Source: UBA7803 sp041690675
GTDB taxonomy: Bacteria > Pseudomonadota > Gammaproteobacteria > Pseudomonadales > Azotimanducaceae
Length of the DNA: 64,000 nt
Assembly (NCBI GenBank): GCA_041690675.1
Contig: JAWLGU010000012.1
Coordinates: 1-64,000, forward strand
Direction: 5' to 3'
In this document: piece by piece, positions 53,432 through 61,667 of the stretch
How the letters are laid out: every line of letters begins with the position of its first letter
Position numbering within the stretch: position 1 is the stretch's first letter
Notes under the pieces: generated by a model
What the model was told of the DNA's origin: nothing
Databases searched by the model: none
Seen by the model: only the letters and a program-made list of their open reading frames with translations
Position numbers and translations under genes: made by a program

Positions 53432-55320
53432 GGCTCGGTGCCCACTTCGCTCAGCACCTGATTCAGGGCATGCAGAGATGCGGGCTTCACCAGATGCGCG
53501 TCGAAGCCGGCCTCGCGGGTCCACTTGCGATGCTCCGGCTGCCCGTATCCGGTAAGGGCCACCAGCCGCATGGACCGGCCGAAGCGGGTGCGCAGCCGTC
53601 GTGCCACCTCGTAGCCATCGATACCGGGCAGGCCCAGGTCCACCAGCGCGAGTTCGGGCTGGAATTCCTCGGCGACGCTCACGCCCTCCCGGCCGTCCGC
53701 GACCACCCGCACCTCGTGCCCCAGCGCCCCCAGCAGCGCGCTCATGGATTGCGCGGCGTCGGCGTTGTCCTCCACGATCAGGATCCGCTGGCCGCCGGCA
53801 CCGGATGACGCTGCCGCCGACTCGGCTTGCACGGTTGCTACGGCCTCGCCCTCCACCAGGGGCAGCCACACCGTGAACTCGCTGCCCCGACCCCGGCCTG
53901 CGCTGCGCACCTCGACGCGGCCACCGTGCTTTTCCACCATGCGCTTGACCAGATGCAATCCCAGACCCAGACCGCCGCTGGAGCGATCGAGGCTGGATTC
54001 CTCCTGCTCGAACAGGTCGAAGATCCGAGCCAGATGAGGGGGCTCGATACCCATGCCCGTATCCCTGACCCGCAGGGCGCAGCGATCGCCGGCGCGCTCG
54101 AGCACCAGGCTGGCCTGCCCTCCCGGGTCGGTGTACTTGGCTGCGTTGTCGAGCAGGTTGTCGATGACCTGCACCACCCGGCTCCCGTCGGCGTTCACCG
54201 GCAGCGGCTCTGGCGGCAGGGAAACGGTGAAGTCGATGTCGCGCCCCGCGAAGCGCGGCGCCAGATTTTCCGCCGACTGGCCGGCCAGCTCCACCACGTC
54301 CACCACCTGCCGCTGCAGGCGGATGCGCCCGGTGTTGATGCGCGCGATGTCCAGCAGATCGTCGACCAGACGGGTGAGGTGAGCGGCTTGCCTGCTGATC
54401 ACCTCCATCGCCCGGCGGCAAGGCTCGTTGACCATGGGTTCGAGACGCAGCAGCTCCACGGCGCTGACTATGGGCGCCAGCGGGTTCCGTAGCTCGTGGG
54501 CCAGCATGGAGAGGAACTCGTCCTTGCGCCGGTCGATCTCCATGAGCGCCTGCTGCTGGCGCTTCTGGTCGGTGATGTCGGCAGAGATGCCGCACACGGC
54601 GTAGATGCCCCGCTTGTCGCGCAGCGGAAACTTCACCGTCACGTAGCTGTGCTCCACGCCGTCGAACACGGAGCTTTCCTCGAACTCGCGGGGTTCTCCG
54701 GATTCGATGACGTTGAGGTCGTTGGCCCTGTACTCGTCCGCCACGGATTTCGGAAACCGGTCGTAGTCGGTGAGGCCCAGCAGCTCATCGGCGGTGGTGT
54801 CGAAGAGCTCCAGGTAGCTGCGATTGGCCATCAGGTAACGGCCGTGCAGATCCTTGATGAACAGCACGAGGGGCGAGTTGTCTATGATGGCCTGCAGCCG
54901 CGCCTCGCTTTCCCGGAGCGCCGCCTCCGCATGATCGCGCTCCACCATGTCGCGTTCCAGGGTGGTCAGCACGCGCTCCAGCCGTTGCTTACTGCGTCGC
55001 AGGTTCACCGCCAGCGCGACGATCAACCCGGAACTCACGAAGTAGAGCATCAGGCTCAGCCATTGGCCGCGCTCGACGACGATCAGCTCTTCGCGAGGTG
55101 GCATGAACAGGTAATCGGCGACGAATGCTCCGAGAACGGCGACCACTGCGGCGGGACCGGCCCCGGCCAACAGGCCCGTGCACGCGACCGCCACGAAGAT
55201 CGTCATGAAAGGGACGTAGTCGCCGAGCAGGGGATCGAACAACCAGCGCGCCAGCGCCGCGGCCGCCAGCACCAGCAGGGCGAAGCCGTAGCGGCCGACA
55301 CCAGTGTGAAGATCGTGCAT
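53425..55320 (-). CDS. Hybrid histidine kinase (DUF4118-PAS-HisKA-HATPase-REC)
   Basis: 631 aa from ATG 55320. N-terminus: four hydrophobic segments resembling the KdpD-type DUF4118 domain. Then PAS (RLQAIIDNSPLVLFIKDLHGRYLMANRSYLELF, C-terminal PAC-like ITDQKRQQQ), HisKA with phospho-His in SMLAHELRNPLAPI, HATPase (N box DNLLDNAAKY, G1 DTGMGI, G2 GGLGLGLHLVKRM) and REC with Asp in LALVDLGLPGIDGYEV. It ends 7 bp inside modA. The overlap with a molybdate transporter is unusual; the signal it senses is unknown. Confidence 0.93.
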   Translation of the reverse strand: MHDLHTGVGRYGFALLVLAAAALARWLFDPLLGDYVPFMTIFVAVACTGLLAGAGPAAVVAVLGAFVADYLFMPPREELIVVERGQWLSLMLYFVSSGLIVALAVNLRRSKQRLERVLTTLERDMVERDHAEAALRESEARLQAIIDNSPLVLFIKDLHGRYLMANRSYLELFDTTADELLGLTDYDRFPKSVADEYRANDLNVIESGEPREFEESSVFDGVEHSYVTVKFPLRDKRGIYAVCGISADITDQKRQQQALMEIDRRKDEFLSMLAHELRNPLAPIVSAVELLRLEPMVNEPCRRAMEVISRQAAHLTRLVDDLLDIARINTGRIRLQRQVVDVVELAGQSAENLAPRFAGRDIDFTVSLPPEPLPVNADGSRVVQVIDNLLDNAAKYTDPGGQASLVLERAGDRCALRVRDTGMGIEPPHLARIFDLFEQEESSLDRSSGGLGLGLHLVKRMVEKHGGRVEVRSAGRGRGSEFTVWLPLVEGEAVATVQAESAAASSGAGGQRILIVEDNADAAQSMSALLGALGHEVRVVADGREGVSVAEEFQPELALVDLGLPGIDGYEVARRLRTRFGRSMRLVALTGYGQPEHRKWTREAGFDAHLVKPASLHALNQVLSEVGTEPC

Positions 55321-55460
55321 ACGGCAGGCACCATAGCCTGCCCCCTCGTGTTGAGCAATCCGCCGCACCGCACCCATCACTCAATTGATGGATCGCATTT
55401 GGCCGCCTCAGCGGAACCGGTAACGTACGGCATCCGAACCGGCTGCTTCGGGGGTCCCAG

Positions 55461-55682
55461 GTGCGCATTTTGACGAAGGGGTCCGATCTGCAGAGAGTGC
55501 ACGCACTGGTGTCCGATCTAGACGCGCTGATCTTCGAGCTCGAAAGCATGCGTCAGGGCGCCCACCAGCTCGTCCGCGTCGGTCGGCGGCCCAGCCGCGA
55601 GGCGGTGGCGCAGCTCGAGCAGACGGCAGCACGATTTCATGCGGTGACCCGGGATCTGGCCCGGGAGTGGGCCAAGGCCTGA
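55461..55682 (+). CDS. Small helical protein, unknown function
   Basis: 73 aa from GTG 55461. Helical throughout (LQRVHALVSDLDALIFELESM, EAVAQLEQTAARFHAVTRDLAREWAKA), no membrane segment. The GGGGG upstream is a weak ribosome site. Divergent from the histidine kinase gene and converging on the monooxygenase gene 7 bases away. Composition is protein-like, so it is listed with moderate confidence. Confidence 0.5.
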   Translation: MRILTKGSDLQRVHALVSDLDALIFELESMRQGAHQLVRVGRRPSREAVAQLEQTAARFHAVTRDLAREWAKA

Positions 55683-55689
55683 CTCCGCT

Positions 55690-57330
55690 TCAACTGCTCT
55701 GGAACCCGGCATAACCCTCCGAGCGCATGGCCTCGAGCCGCTCTGCGTACGCGGGGAAGCCGACGAACGGCATGAACACCCGGGGTTTGCCCGGCACGTT
55801 GGCCCCCAGGTACCAGGAGTTGCAGCGCGGATACAGCGTCGCCTCGGCGCGCAGATTCACGAGCTTCACCCATTGGTCCTCCGCCTCCCGCAACGGCTCC
55901 ACCCAGGTGCTGTCGCGCCGGTCGAGTTCGGCCAGGAGCCTGGCGATGAACTCGGCGTGCTGCTCGCCGGCCGTGATCATGTTCGACAGCACCGACGGGC
56001 TGCCGGGGCCGGTCATCATGAACAGATTCGGGAAGCCCTCGCTCATCAGCCCCAGGTACGTGCGCGGTCCGGCGGCCCATTTCTCCGCCAGCGGCAGACC
56101 GTTTCGACCCCGAATGTCACACCGCAGCAGCGCGCCGGTCATGGCATCGAAACCGGTGGCGAAAACGATGCTGTCCAGCTCGTACTCGGTGCCGCCGGTC
56201 ACCAGCCCACGCTCGGTCAGCCGCTCCACCGGATGCTCGCTCACGTCCACCAGGCGCACGTTGGGGCGGTTGTAGGTCTCGTAGTAGCCGCTGTCGGCAC
56301 AAAGCCGCTTGCAGCCCAGCACCGTGGTGGGACAAAGCAACTCGGCGGTGACCGGGTCGCAAACGATGCTGCGGATCTTGCTGCGCACGAACTCCGCAGC
56401 CATCTCGTTGGCGCGCAGGTCCGTGGCGATGTCGCCGAACGCGCCGAGGAACATGAAGCCGCCGTGCTGCCAGTACTCCTCGAAGCGCCGCTCGCGCTCC
56501 TCCGGGGTCGCCTCCAGCGCCGAGTCGGTACGTCGCGGGTAGTTGGCGCCGAAGGCGGCCGCCTGCTCGCGATCCCGGGCCCGCAAGTCGTGGTAATTGG
56601 CCTTGATGCTCTGCTGCAGCGCCGGATCCAGGGGCCGGTTCTGCGCCGGAACGCTGTAGTTGGGGGTGCGTTGAAAGACCGTGAGCTCCGCGGCCTGCTG
56701 GGCGATCAGCGGTATGGACTGGATTCCCGAGGAGCCGGTGCCGATGACCCCCACCCGCTGACCGCTGAAGTCCACCCCGTCGTGGGGCCAGGCGCCGGTG
56801 TGGTACGTCGCGCCGGCATACTGCTCGAGACCGGGAAACGCGGGGACGTTGGCGGCGGAGAGGCAGCCGGAGGCCATGACGAGGTAACGCGCGAGGAATC
56901 GCTCCCCAGCCTCGGTTTCCACCTCCCAACGCCCGTCGCCGTCCCGGTACCGGGCTGCGGTGACCGTGGTGTCGAACTGGATGTGATCCCGCAGCGCGAA
57001 CCGGTCCGCGACATGACGGGCATAAGCGAGGATCTCCGGCTGTGAGGCGTAGCGCTCGGTCCACTCCCATTCCTGCTGCAGCGCCTCGGAGAACTGGTAG
57101 GAGTACTCCATGCTCTCCACGTCGCAACGGCAGCCCGGATAGCGATTCCAGTACCAGGTGCCGCCCACGTCGCTGCCGCGTTCCAGGCCCAGCACGCGCC
57201 GGCCCTGCTCGCGCAGCAGGTACAGCATGTACATGCCGGAGAAGCCGGCGCCCACCACCACGGCGTCCAGTTCCCGCACCGGACCGGCGTGGCGGCCCTC
57301 TCCTTCTGCCAGCAAGCCCTGGGATGTCAC
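55690..57330 (-). CDS. Baeyer-Villiger-type flavin monooxygenase
   Basis: 546 aa. FAD-binding VVGAGFSGMYMLYLLREQG, the BVMO-type GTWYWNRYPGCRCDVES, NADPH-binding VGVIGTGSSGIQSIPLIA and the BVMO fingerprint ATYHTGAWPHDGVDF (F/A-x-G-x3-H-x3-W-P-like). It inserts oxygen next to a ketone using NADPH, making an ester or lactone, in the cytosol. Ketone substrate unknown. The length is normal. Its 5' end lies 59 bases from the barrel gene downstream stop. Confidence 0.93.
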   Translation of the reverse strand: MTSQGLLAEGEGRHAGPVRELDAVVVGAGFSGMYMLYLLREQGRRVLGLERGSDVGGTWYWNRYPGCRCDVESMEYSYQFSEALQQEWEWTERYASQPEILAYARHVADRFALRDHIQFDTTVTAARYRDGDGRWEVETEAGERFLARYLVMASGCLSAANVPAFPGLEQYAGATYHTGAWPHDGVDFSGQRVGVIGTGSSGIQSIPLIAQQAAELTVFQRTPNYSVPAQNRPLDPALQQSIKANYHDLRARDREQAAAFGANYPRRTDSALEATPEERERRFEEYWQHGGFMFLGAFGDIATDLRANEMAAEFVRSKIRSIVCDPVTAELLCPTTVLGCKRLCADSGYYETYNRPNVRLVDVSEHPVERLTERGLVTGGTEYELDSIVFATGFDAMTGALLRCDIRGRNGLPLAEKWAAGPRTYLGLMSEGFPNLFMMTGPGSPSVLSNMITAGEQHAEFIARLLAELDRRDSTWVEPLREAEDQWVKLVNLRAEATLYPRCNSWYLGANVPGKPRVFMPFVGFPAYAERLEAMRSEGYAGFQSS

Positions 57331-57388
57331 GACGTTGGCCCCTCCAATGCTCCGACCGCCGGTTATCGTAGCATGCGGTTTACCGCCC

Positions 57389-58558
57389 TCAGCCGCCCGG
57401 CCGGTGCTCGAACATCAGCTTCACCGACACGCCGTCCTCGGGCATCACAGCCGTCGCGGCATGGGCCTGCTGGTAGCCGAGCGAAACCCCGAGCGAGGTG
57501 TGCTCCGGCCGGTAAAGCCCGAGGCCGAGGAAGGTCTTGAAGCTGAGGGCTGCATCCAGCGACTCACGATCGACGATGGCGCCGCCGGCGTCCTGCCCCC
57601 CCACATCCTGATGACCGAGACGCAGATCCACCCGGGGCACCCATTTCCAGTTCGTGCCGTAGCTCAGGTTGATGCGGCGCAGCTCCCGCACCGTCTCGGC
57701 GCTGGCGTTGCGGTAGATTTGCTCGCGGGCGAGCGTCGGCGAGACCGTGAGCCGATCCCAGATCGTGAAGCTGGCCGTCACCTCGTCGCTCGACTGCTCG
57801 AGGCCGTTGCCCTCCCCCACGGCGCTCGTCTCCTTCTGCAGCCGGGTCCAGACCAGACGCCAATCGCGGCTGGCCAGTCGCAACCGATGGCGGTCGAGCT
57901 CGCTGCGCCGACCGCTCTGATCGTCATCCGGGTCGAGCTCGGAAGCCAGAGATTCGTAGGCGTATCCCAGCCGCAGCGCGCGCCAGAGGCCACGCTCCGC
58001 CTCCAGCATGAGCTGATTCTCGGCCTGCTCGCCGCCGGCCTGGGGCGTGATCACCTGCTTGATTCTGGGCTTCAAGGTGACTCCCTGTAGCGTCCAGGAC
58101 GCCCAGGCCTCGGCGCCCTCCCCACGGGATCCCAGTCCCACCTCCGCCAGCCGGCGGCCGCCCAGGGACTCGCTGGCGAACGCTTCGCCCACCGAGAAAT
58201 AGCGGACCCCGAAGTCGGCGGACCGCCACTGGCTGTCGAGCCCCACCCGGAACAGGCTGTTGTCGCGCTGGGACTGGAAGGTAGACGCCGACTCGGGCGC
58301 CAGCAGCGAGTACTCCACCGACGCGCGCGCCCACTGCGCCGGCAACGATGCTTGCAGTCCCAGCAACTGCGGTCCCGAGACCGGCTCGTCAGCGCCGGCA
58401 GGAGACGACGTGGCGCGATGCAGCGGGGTAACGTCGATGCTCCGCAACAGCTCGGCCACGTCGACGCTGTCAACGGGACGCGACACCGCCGCCGCCTGAC
58501 TGGCGCCGCCCAAGGTCGCTGCGATGAGGAGGCTCCTGGCAATGAACGTCTGCAGCAT
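57389..58558 (-). CDS. Putative outer-membrane beta-barrel protein
   Basis: 389 aa. Signal peptide (about residues 1-24, LQTFIARSLLIAATLGGASQAAA), a short linker, then alternating amphipathic beta strands from about 65 to the end (RASVEYSLLAP, NSLFRVGLDSQWRSADFGVRYFSVG, TLKPRIKQVI, RRINLSYGTNWKWVPRVDLRLGHQDV, VSVKLMFEH). No terminal Phe: it ends GG, so the barrel assignment rests on the strand pattern only. Family not recognised. Confidence 0.7.
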   Translation of the reverse strand: MLQTFIARSLLIAATLGGASQAAAVSRPVDSVDVAELLRSIDVTPLHRATSSPAGADEPVSGPQLLGLQASLPAQWARASVEYSLLAPESASTFQSQRDNSLFRVGLDSQWRSADFGVRYFSVGEAFASESLGGRRLAEVGLGSRGEGAEAWASWTLQGVTLKPRIKQVITPQAGGEQAENQLMLEAERGLWRALRLGYAYESLASELDPDDDQSGRRSELDRHRLRLASRDWRLVWTRLQKETSAVGEGNGLEQSSDEVTASFTIWDRLTVSPTLAREQIYRNASAETVRELRRINLSYGTNWKWVPRVDLRLGHQDVGGQDAGGAIVDRESLDAALSFKTFLGLGLYRPEHTSLGVSLGYQQAHAATAVMPEDGVSVKLMFEHRPGG

Positions 58559-58703
58559 TGCGGCCGGCGGCGGAAGTCCCTGAGTTGCGATGGCGCAAAG
58601 TAGACCACGAACCGCGGGCCCCGTTAAAGCCCAAAATTGGGTTCAAATCATGGAAATATAGTTGAAATCTCGAAATGACCTGAAGCAGCGGTGGGCGGAG
58701 CTG

Positions 58704-59930
58704 CTAGAGCAGCTCGCCGCCCGCAGCAGGCGCCGTGGTGCCATGCTCCTCGTAGGCTTTGATGACGTTGCGGCCAACGCGCCAGCGGTGCACCTCGTCC
58801 GGGCCGTCCACCAGCCGTTGACTGCGGATGCTCGTGTACCAGCGGGCCAGGGGCGTGTCGTGACTGTAGCCCAGCGCCCCGTGCAGCTGCAGCGCCGTAT
58901 CCACCACCTTGTGGACCATGTGGGCCAGAAACACCTTGGCGATGGAGTTTTCCTGGCGCAGGTCCATGCCCTTTTCGGCCTTGTAGGCGATGTGCAGCAA
59001 CATGAGCCGCGCCATGTAGAGCTCGCTCGCGCAGTCCGCCAGCATCCACTGCACGCCTTGGCGATCCGCCAGCCGCTGACCGAAGGTGGAGCGTTCGGTC
59101 ACGTGCTTGGCCGCCAGATCCAGCGCCCGCTGCGCCATGGCCACGTTATGCATGCCGTGACGCAGCCGCCCATAGGCCAGACGGTGCTGACCCATCTCGA
59201 AGCCCCGGCCACGGCCACCGAGCACGTTCTCCCGCGGCACCACCAGATTTTCGATGCGGACTTCCGCGTGACCTCCCCCGAGCTTCTTGCCGATCTCCGT
59301 TTCCGGAACCATCGTGGGGATGTCGCGGATGATCTTGTAGCCAGGGTCGGGCAGCTCGACGATGAACGTGCTGAACTGCTTGTGGCGCGGCGCGTCGGGA
59401 TCCGTCTTCGCCATCACCACGGCGATGTCGGCCACACTGGCCGCGGAGCTGAACCACTTCTCGCCATTCAGCACCCAGTGGTCGCCCTTCAGCTCCGCCC
59501 GGGTCTGCATGCCGGTGGCATCCGCCCCGGCGGCCTTCTCGGTCATGGAGTAGCAGATGCGCTTCTTGCCATCGAGCAGTGGCTTCAGGTACTTCTCCTT
59601 CTGCTCCTCCGTGCCGTGCTCGAGCAAGGTGAGCATGGTGGCGTCGTCGGGCCCCTGGGTGTTCATCGCCAACGCACCCAGGTAGCTCTCGCCCAGTTCC
59701 ATCTGCACCAGCGCGTTGGCCAGCGGCCCGAGGCCCATGCCACCCCACTCCTTCGGAATGAACGGGCACCACAGCCCCTGCTCCCGCGCCTTCGACCGCA
59801 GCTCGTCTAGGACCTCCTCGAACGGCCGGTGCTCCAGCGCCTGCTCCGCCGGGAAGCATTCCTGCTGAACGAACTCGCGCACCTTCTCGCGAATCGCCTT
59901 GGCCTCGGGGGGAATCTCGAAATCGATCAT
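58704..59930 (-). CDS. Acyl-CoA dehydrogenase
   Basis: 408 aa from ATG 59930 (AGGAG upstream); longer open frame upstream is shadow. CYSMTEKAAGADATGMQTRAELKGDHWVLNGEKWFSS holds the FAD/substrate segment; the C-terminal half has RSTFGQRLADRQGVQWMLADCASELY and LQLHGALGYSHDTPLARWYTSIRSQRLVDGPDEVH, of the ACAD10/11-like (acyl-CoA dehydrogenase) subgroup with R-x-x-x-x-x-DGPDEVH. Oxidises a CoA thioester. A GlcG-like gene lies 107 bases upstream on the same strand. Confidence 0.92.
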   Translation of the reverse strand: MIDFEIPPEAKAIREKVREFVQQECFPAEQALEHRPFEEVLDELRSKAREQGLWCPFIPKEWGGMGLGPLANALVQMELGESYLGALAMNTQGPDDATMLTLLEHGTEEQKEKYLKPLLDGKKRICYSMTEKAAGADATGMQTRAELKGDHWVLNGEKWFSSAASVADIAVVMAKTDPDAPRHKQFSTFIVELPDPGYKIIRDIPTMVPETEIGKKLGGGHAEVRIENLVVPRENVLGGRGRGFEMGQHRLAYGRLRHGMHNVAMAQRALDLAAKHVTERSTFGQRLADRQGVQWMLADCASELYMARLMLLHIAYKAEKGMDLRQENSIAKVFLAHMVHKVVDTALQLHGALGYSHDTPLARWYTSIRSQRLVDGPDEVHRWRVGRNVIKAYEEHGTTAPAAGGELL

Positions 59931-60037
59931 GCTCGCGCTCCTGTCAATGCGGCCGTTCCGGGTGTCGCCGCTACTCCGGGTTCCCGCGTAGGGTATCCCC
60001 CGGGGCCGCCGAGCGCGACCCGGCGGGGGGCGTTGGG

Positions 60038-60460
60038 TCAGCTCAGCACGGCCAGCGCCGTCTCGGCCACCTCCATGTCCTGCCGGTAATGGCCACCGCT
60101 GACCCCGATGCCGCCCACCACCTCGCCGCCGTGGCGGATGGGGTATCCGCCACCGAACACTACCAGCCGCGGGGTCTGGGTGATCCCATGCAGCAGCGGC
60201 GGATCGTTCTTGATGAACTCGAACCACTCGTGGGTGGGAATACCGAAGGCGACGGCGGTGTAGGCCTTGTCCTTGGCGAGGTCCACGCTCAAGAGCGCCG
60301 CGCCGTCCATCCGGCAGAACGTCTTGAGGACCCCGGACTCGTCCACCACCGCAATGACCATGGGCACGCCGATCTGTTGGGCGTGGGCCACGCCCGCCTC
60401 CAGCACCTTGGTCGCGGCCGCCAGGGTAATGGACGGCTTCGTCGTCACTGTATCGGTCAT
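60038..60460 (-). CDS. GlcG/HbpS family heme-binding-like protein
   Basis: 140 aa. LAAATKVLEAGVAHAQQIGVPMVIAVVDESGVLKTFCRMDGA and AYTAVAFGIPTHEWFEF, RLVVFGGGYPIRHGGEVVGGIGVSGGHYRQDMEVAETAL are GlcG/HbpS-family segments (the DAxG, GGxP and GGIGVSG motifs). Some family members bind heme or act in glycolate or oxidative-stress pathways; the function here is unknown. No signal peptide is visible. Confidence 0.88.
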   Translation of the reverse strand: MTDTVTTKPSITLAAATKVLEAGVAHAQQIGVPMVIAVVDESGVLKTFCRMDGAALLSVDLAKDKAYTAVAFGIPTHEWFEFIKNDPPLLHGITQTPRLVVFGGGYPIRHGGEVVGGIGVSGGHYRQDMEVAETALAVLS

Positions 60461-60552
60461 CCTGAGCTCCTTGTCGTTTGCCTGATCGGGACCAGCACCG
60501 ATCGTACCTCAACTCCTCCGGGTGGTTGACTCAGCGGCCAGGGCCGTCCAAT

Positions 60553-60588
60553 ATTCGCATACTTGTTCATATGTTGACCTATACGAAT
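60553..60588. promoter_or_regulatory. Candidate ArsR/SmtB-type operator overlapping the start of the regulator gene
   Basis: Inverted repeat ATTCGCATA (60553-60561) and TATACGAAT (60580-60588), eight of nine positions complementary, 18-base spacer. The centre contains TGTTCATATGTTGA, resembling ArsR/SmtB operators. A TTGACT at 60526-60531 with AATATT at 60550-60555 (18-base spacer) could be the promoter. The right arm overlaps the ATG at 60587. Confidence 0.65.
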
Positions 60589-60931
60589 GGAAGCGATTCC
60601 GACCCTGTCTCCGCCCGCCCCTTTGGCCGAGGATCGGATCTCGGAGCTGGTGGATCTGTTCCGGCTCCTGGGGGATCCCACCCGACTGCGCATCGTCCTC
60701 TGTTGCTTCGCCGGCCCTGCCAGCGTCGGCACCATCGCCTCACGGGTCGACGCCTCGCCGTCCCTGGTCAGTCACCACCTGCGGCTGCTGCGGGCCGCGC
60801 GGCTGGTGCGCAGCGAACGCCGCGGCCGGCAGATCTTCTACGCTCCCCGCGATGCCCACGTCCGCTGCGTCATCGAGGACATGGTGGCGCACGTGACGGA
60901 GCCCCGGGACAGTCAAGAGGAGGCCCGCTGA
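60587..60931 (+). CDS. ArsR family transcriptional regulator
   Basis: 114 aa. Winged helix: RISELVDLFRLLGDPTRLRIVLCCFAG, then SVGTIASRVDASPSLVSHHLRLLRAARLVRSERRGRQIFYAPRD. Only two cysteines (CC in LCCF) are seen, so which metal it senses, if any, is unclear. No ribosome binding site precedes the ATG; translation may be leaderless-like. The stop overlaps the transporter start (TGATG). Confidence 0.92.
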   Translation: MEAIPTLSPPAPLAEDRISELVDLFRLLGDPTRLRIVLCCFAGPASVGTIASRVDASPSLVSHHLRLLRAARLVRSERRGRQIFYAPRDAHVRCVIEDMVAHVTEPRDSQEEAR

Positions 60932-61599
60932 TGGCCGGCTGCACGGATTGCGCGGTCGATACCGACGCGGCCCTGGATCGCAGCTTCCGCCGCGTGCTGT
61001 GGGTGGCGCTCGTCGCCAACGCCGTCATGTTCGTAGTGGAAGCCGTGGCCAGCGCCCTGGCCGATTCCATGTCGCTGCAGGCGGACGCTCTGGACTTCTT
61101 CGGCGATTCCGCCAACTACGCCATCAGCCTGTTCGTGGTGGGCGCGGCACTGGCCACCCGGGCCCGGGCATCGCTGATCAAGAGCGCCACCATGGCCGCG
61201 TTCGGCGCCTGGGTGCTCGGCAGCGCCGTCTACCGCGCCGTGCAAGGCAGCGATCCCATGCCGGACGTCATGGGCGGGGTGGCACTGCTGGCCCTGGTGG
61301 TGAACGTGGCCGTGGCCGCGCTGCTGTTCAGCTACCGCAACGGCGACAGCAATAAAACCTCCATCTGGCTGTGCAGCCGCAACGACGCCATCGCCAACCT
61401 GGCGGTCATCGCCGCCGCTGCCGGCGTGTTCGCCAGCGGCTCGCGCTGGCCCGATCTGGCCGTGGCCGCCGGCATCGCCGCCCTCAACATGAGCGCCGCG
61501 CTGCGGGTGGTGGGGTTGGCCCGGGCCGAGCTGGCCGGCGTTGCGGGGCCCGCGGAGCAGCCGGGCTGCTGCGGAGCGGAGGAACGGCGCGCGGGCTGA
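60931..61599 (+). CDS. Cation diffusion facilitator-like transporter
   Basis: 222 aa from ATG 60931 with GAGGAGG upstream. N-terminal Cys residues in AGCTDC, then TM helices, and the CDF-type ADSMSLQADALDFFGDSANYAISLFVVG motif with Asp residues for metal binding. Six hydrophobic segments; C-terminal cytoplasmic domain is short and ends with CC (PGCCGAEE). Coupled to the ArsR-type regulator, so it probably exports a divalent metal that the regulator detects. Confidence 0.88.
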   Translation: MAGCTDCAVDTDAALDRSFRRVLWVALVANAVMFVVEAVASALADSMSLQADALDFFGDSANYAISLFVVGAALATRARASLIKSATMAAFGAWVLGSAVYRAVQGSDPMPDVMGGVALLALVVNVAVAALLFSYRNGDSNKTSIWLCSRNDAIANLAVIAAAAGVFASGSRWPDLAVAAGIAALNMSAALRVVGLARAELAGVAGPAEQPGCCGAEERRAG

Positions 61600-61667
61600 A
61601 TCTGCCGCCGCCATGCGGCCGCCACGTGCTGACCAGCGCGAAGGCGAGCAACAGATCGGCGATGCCC

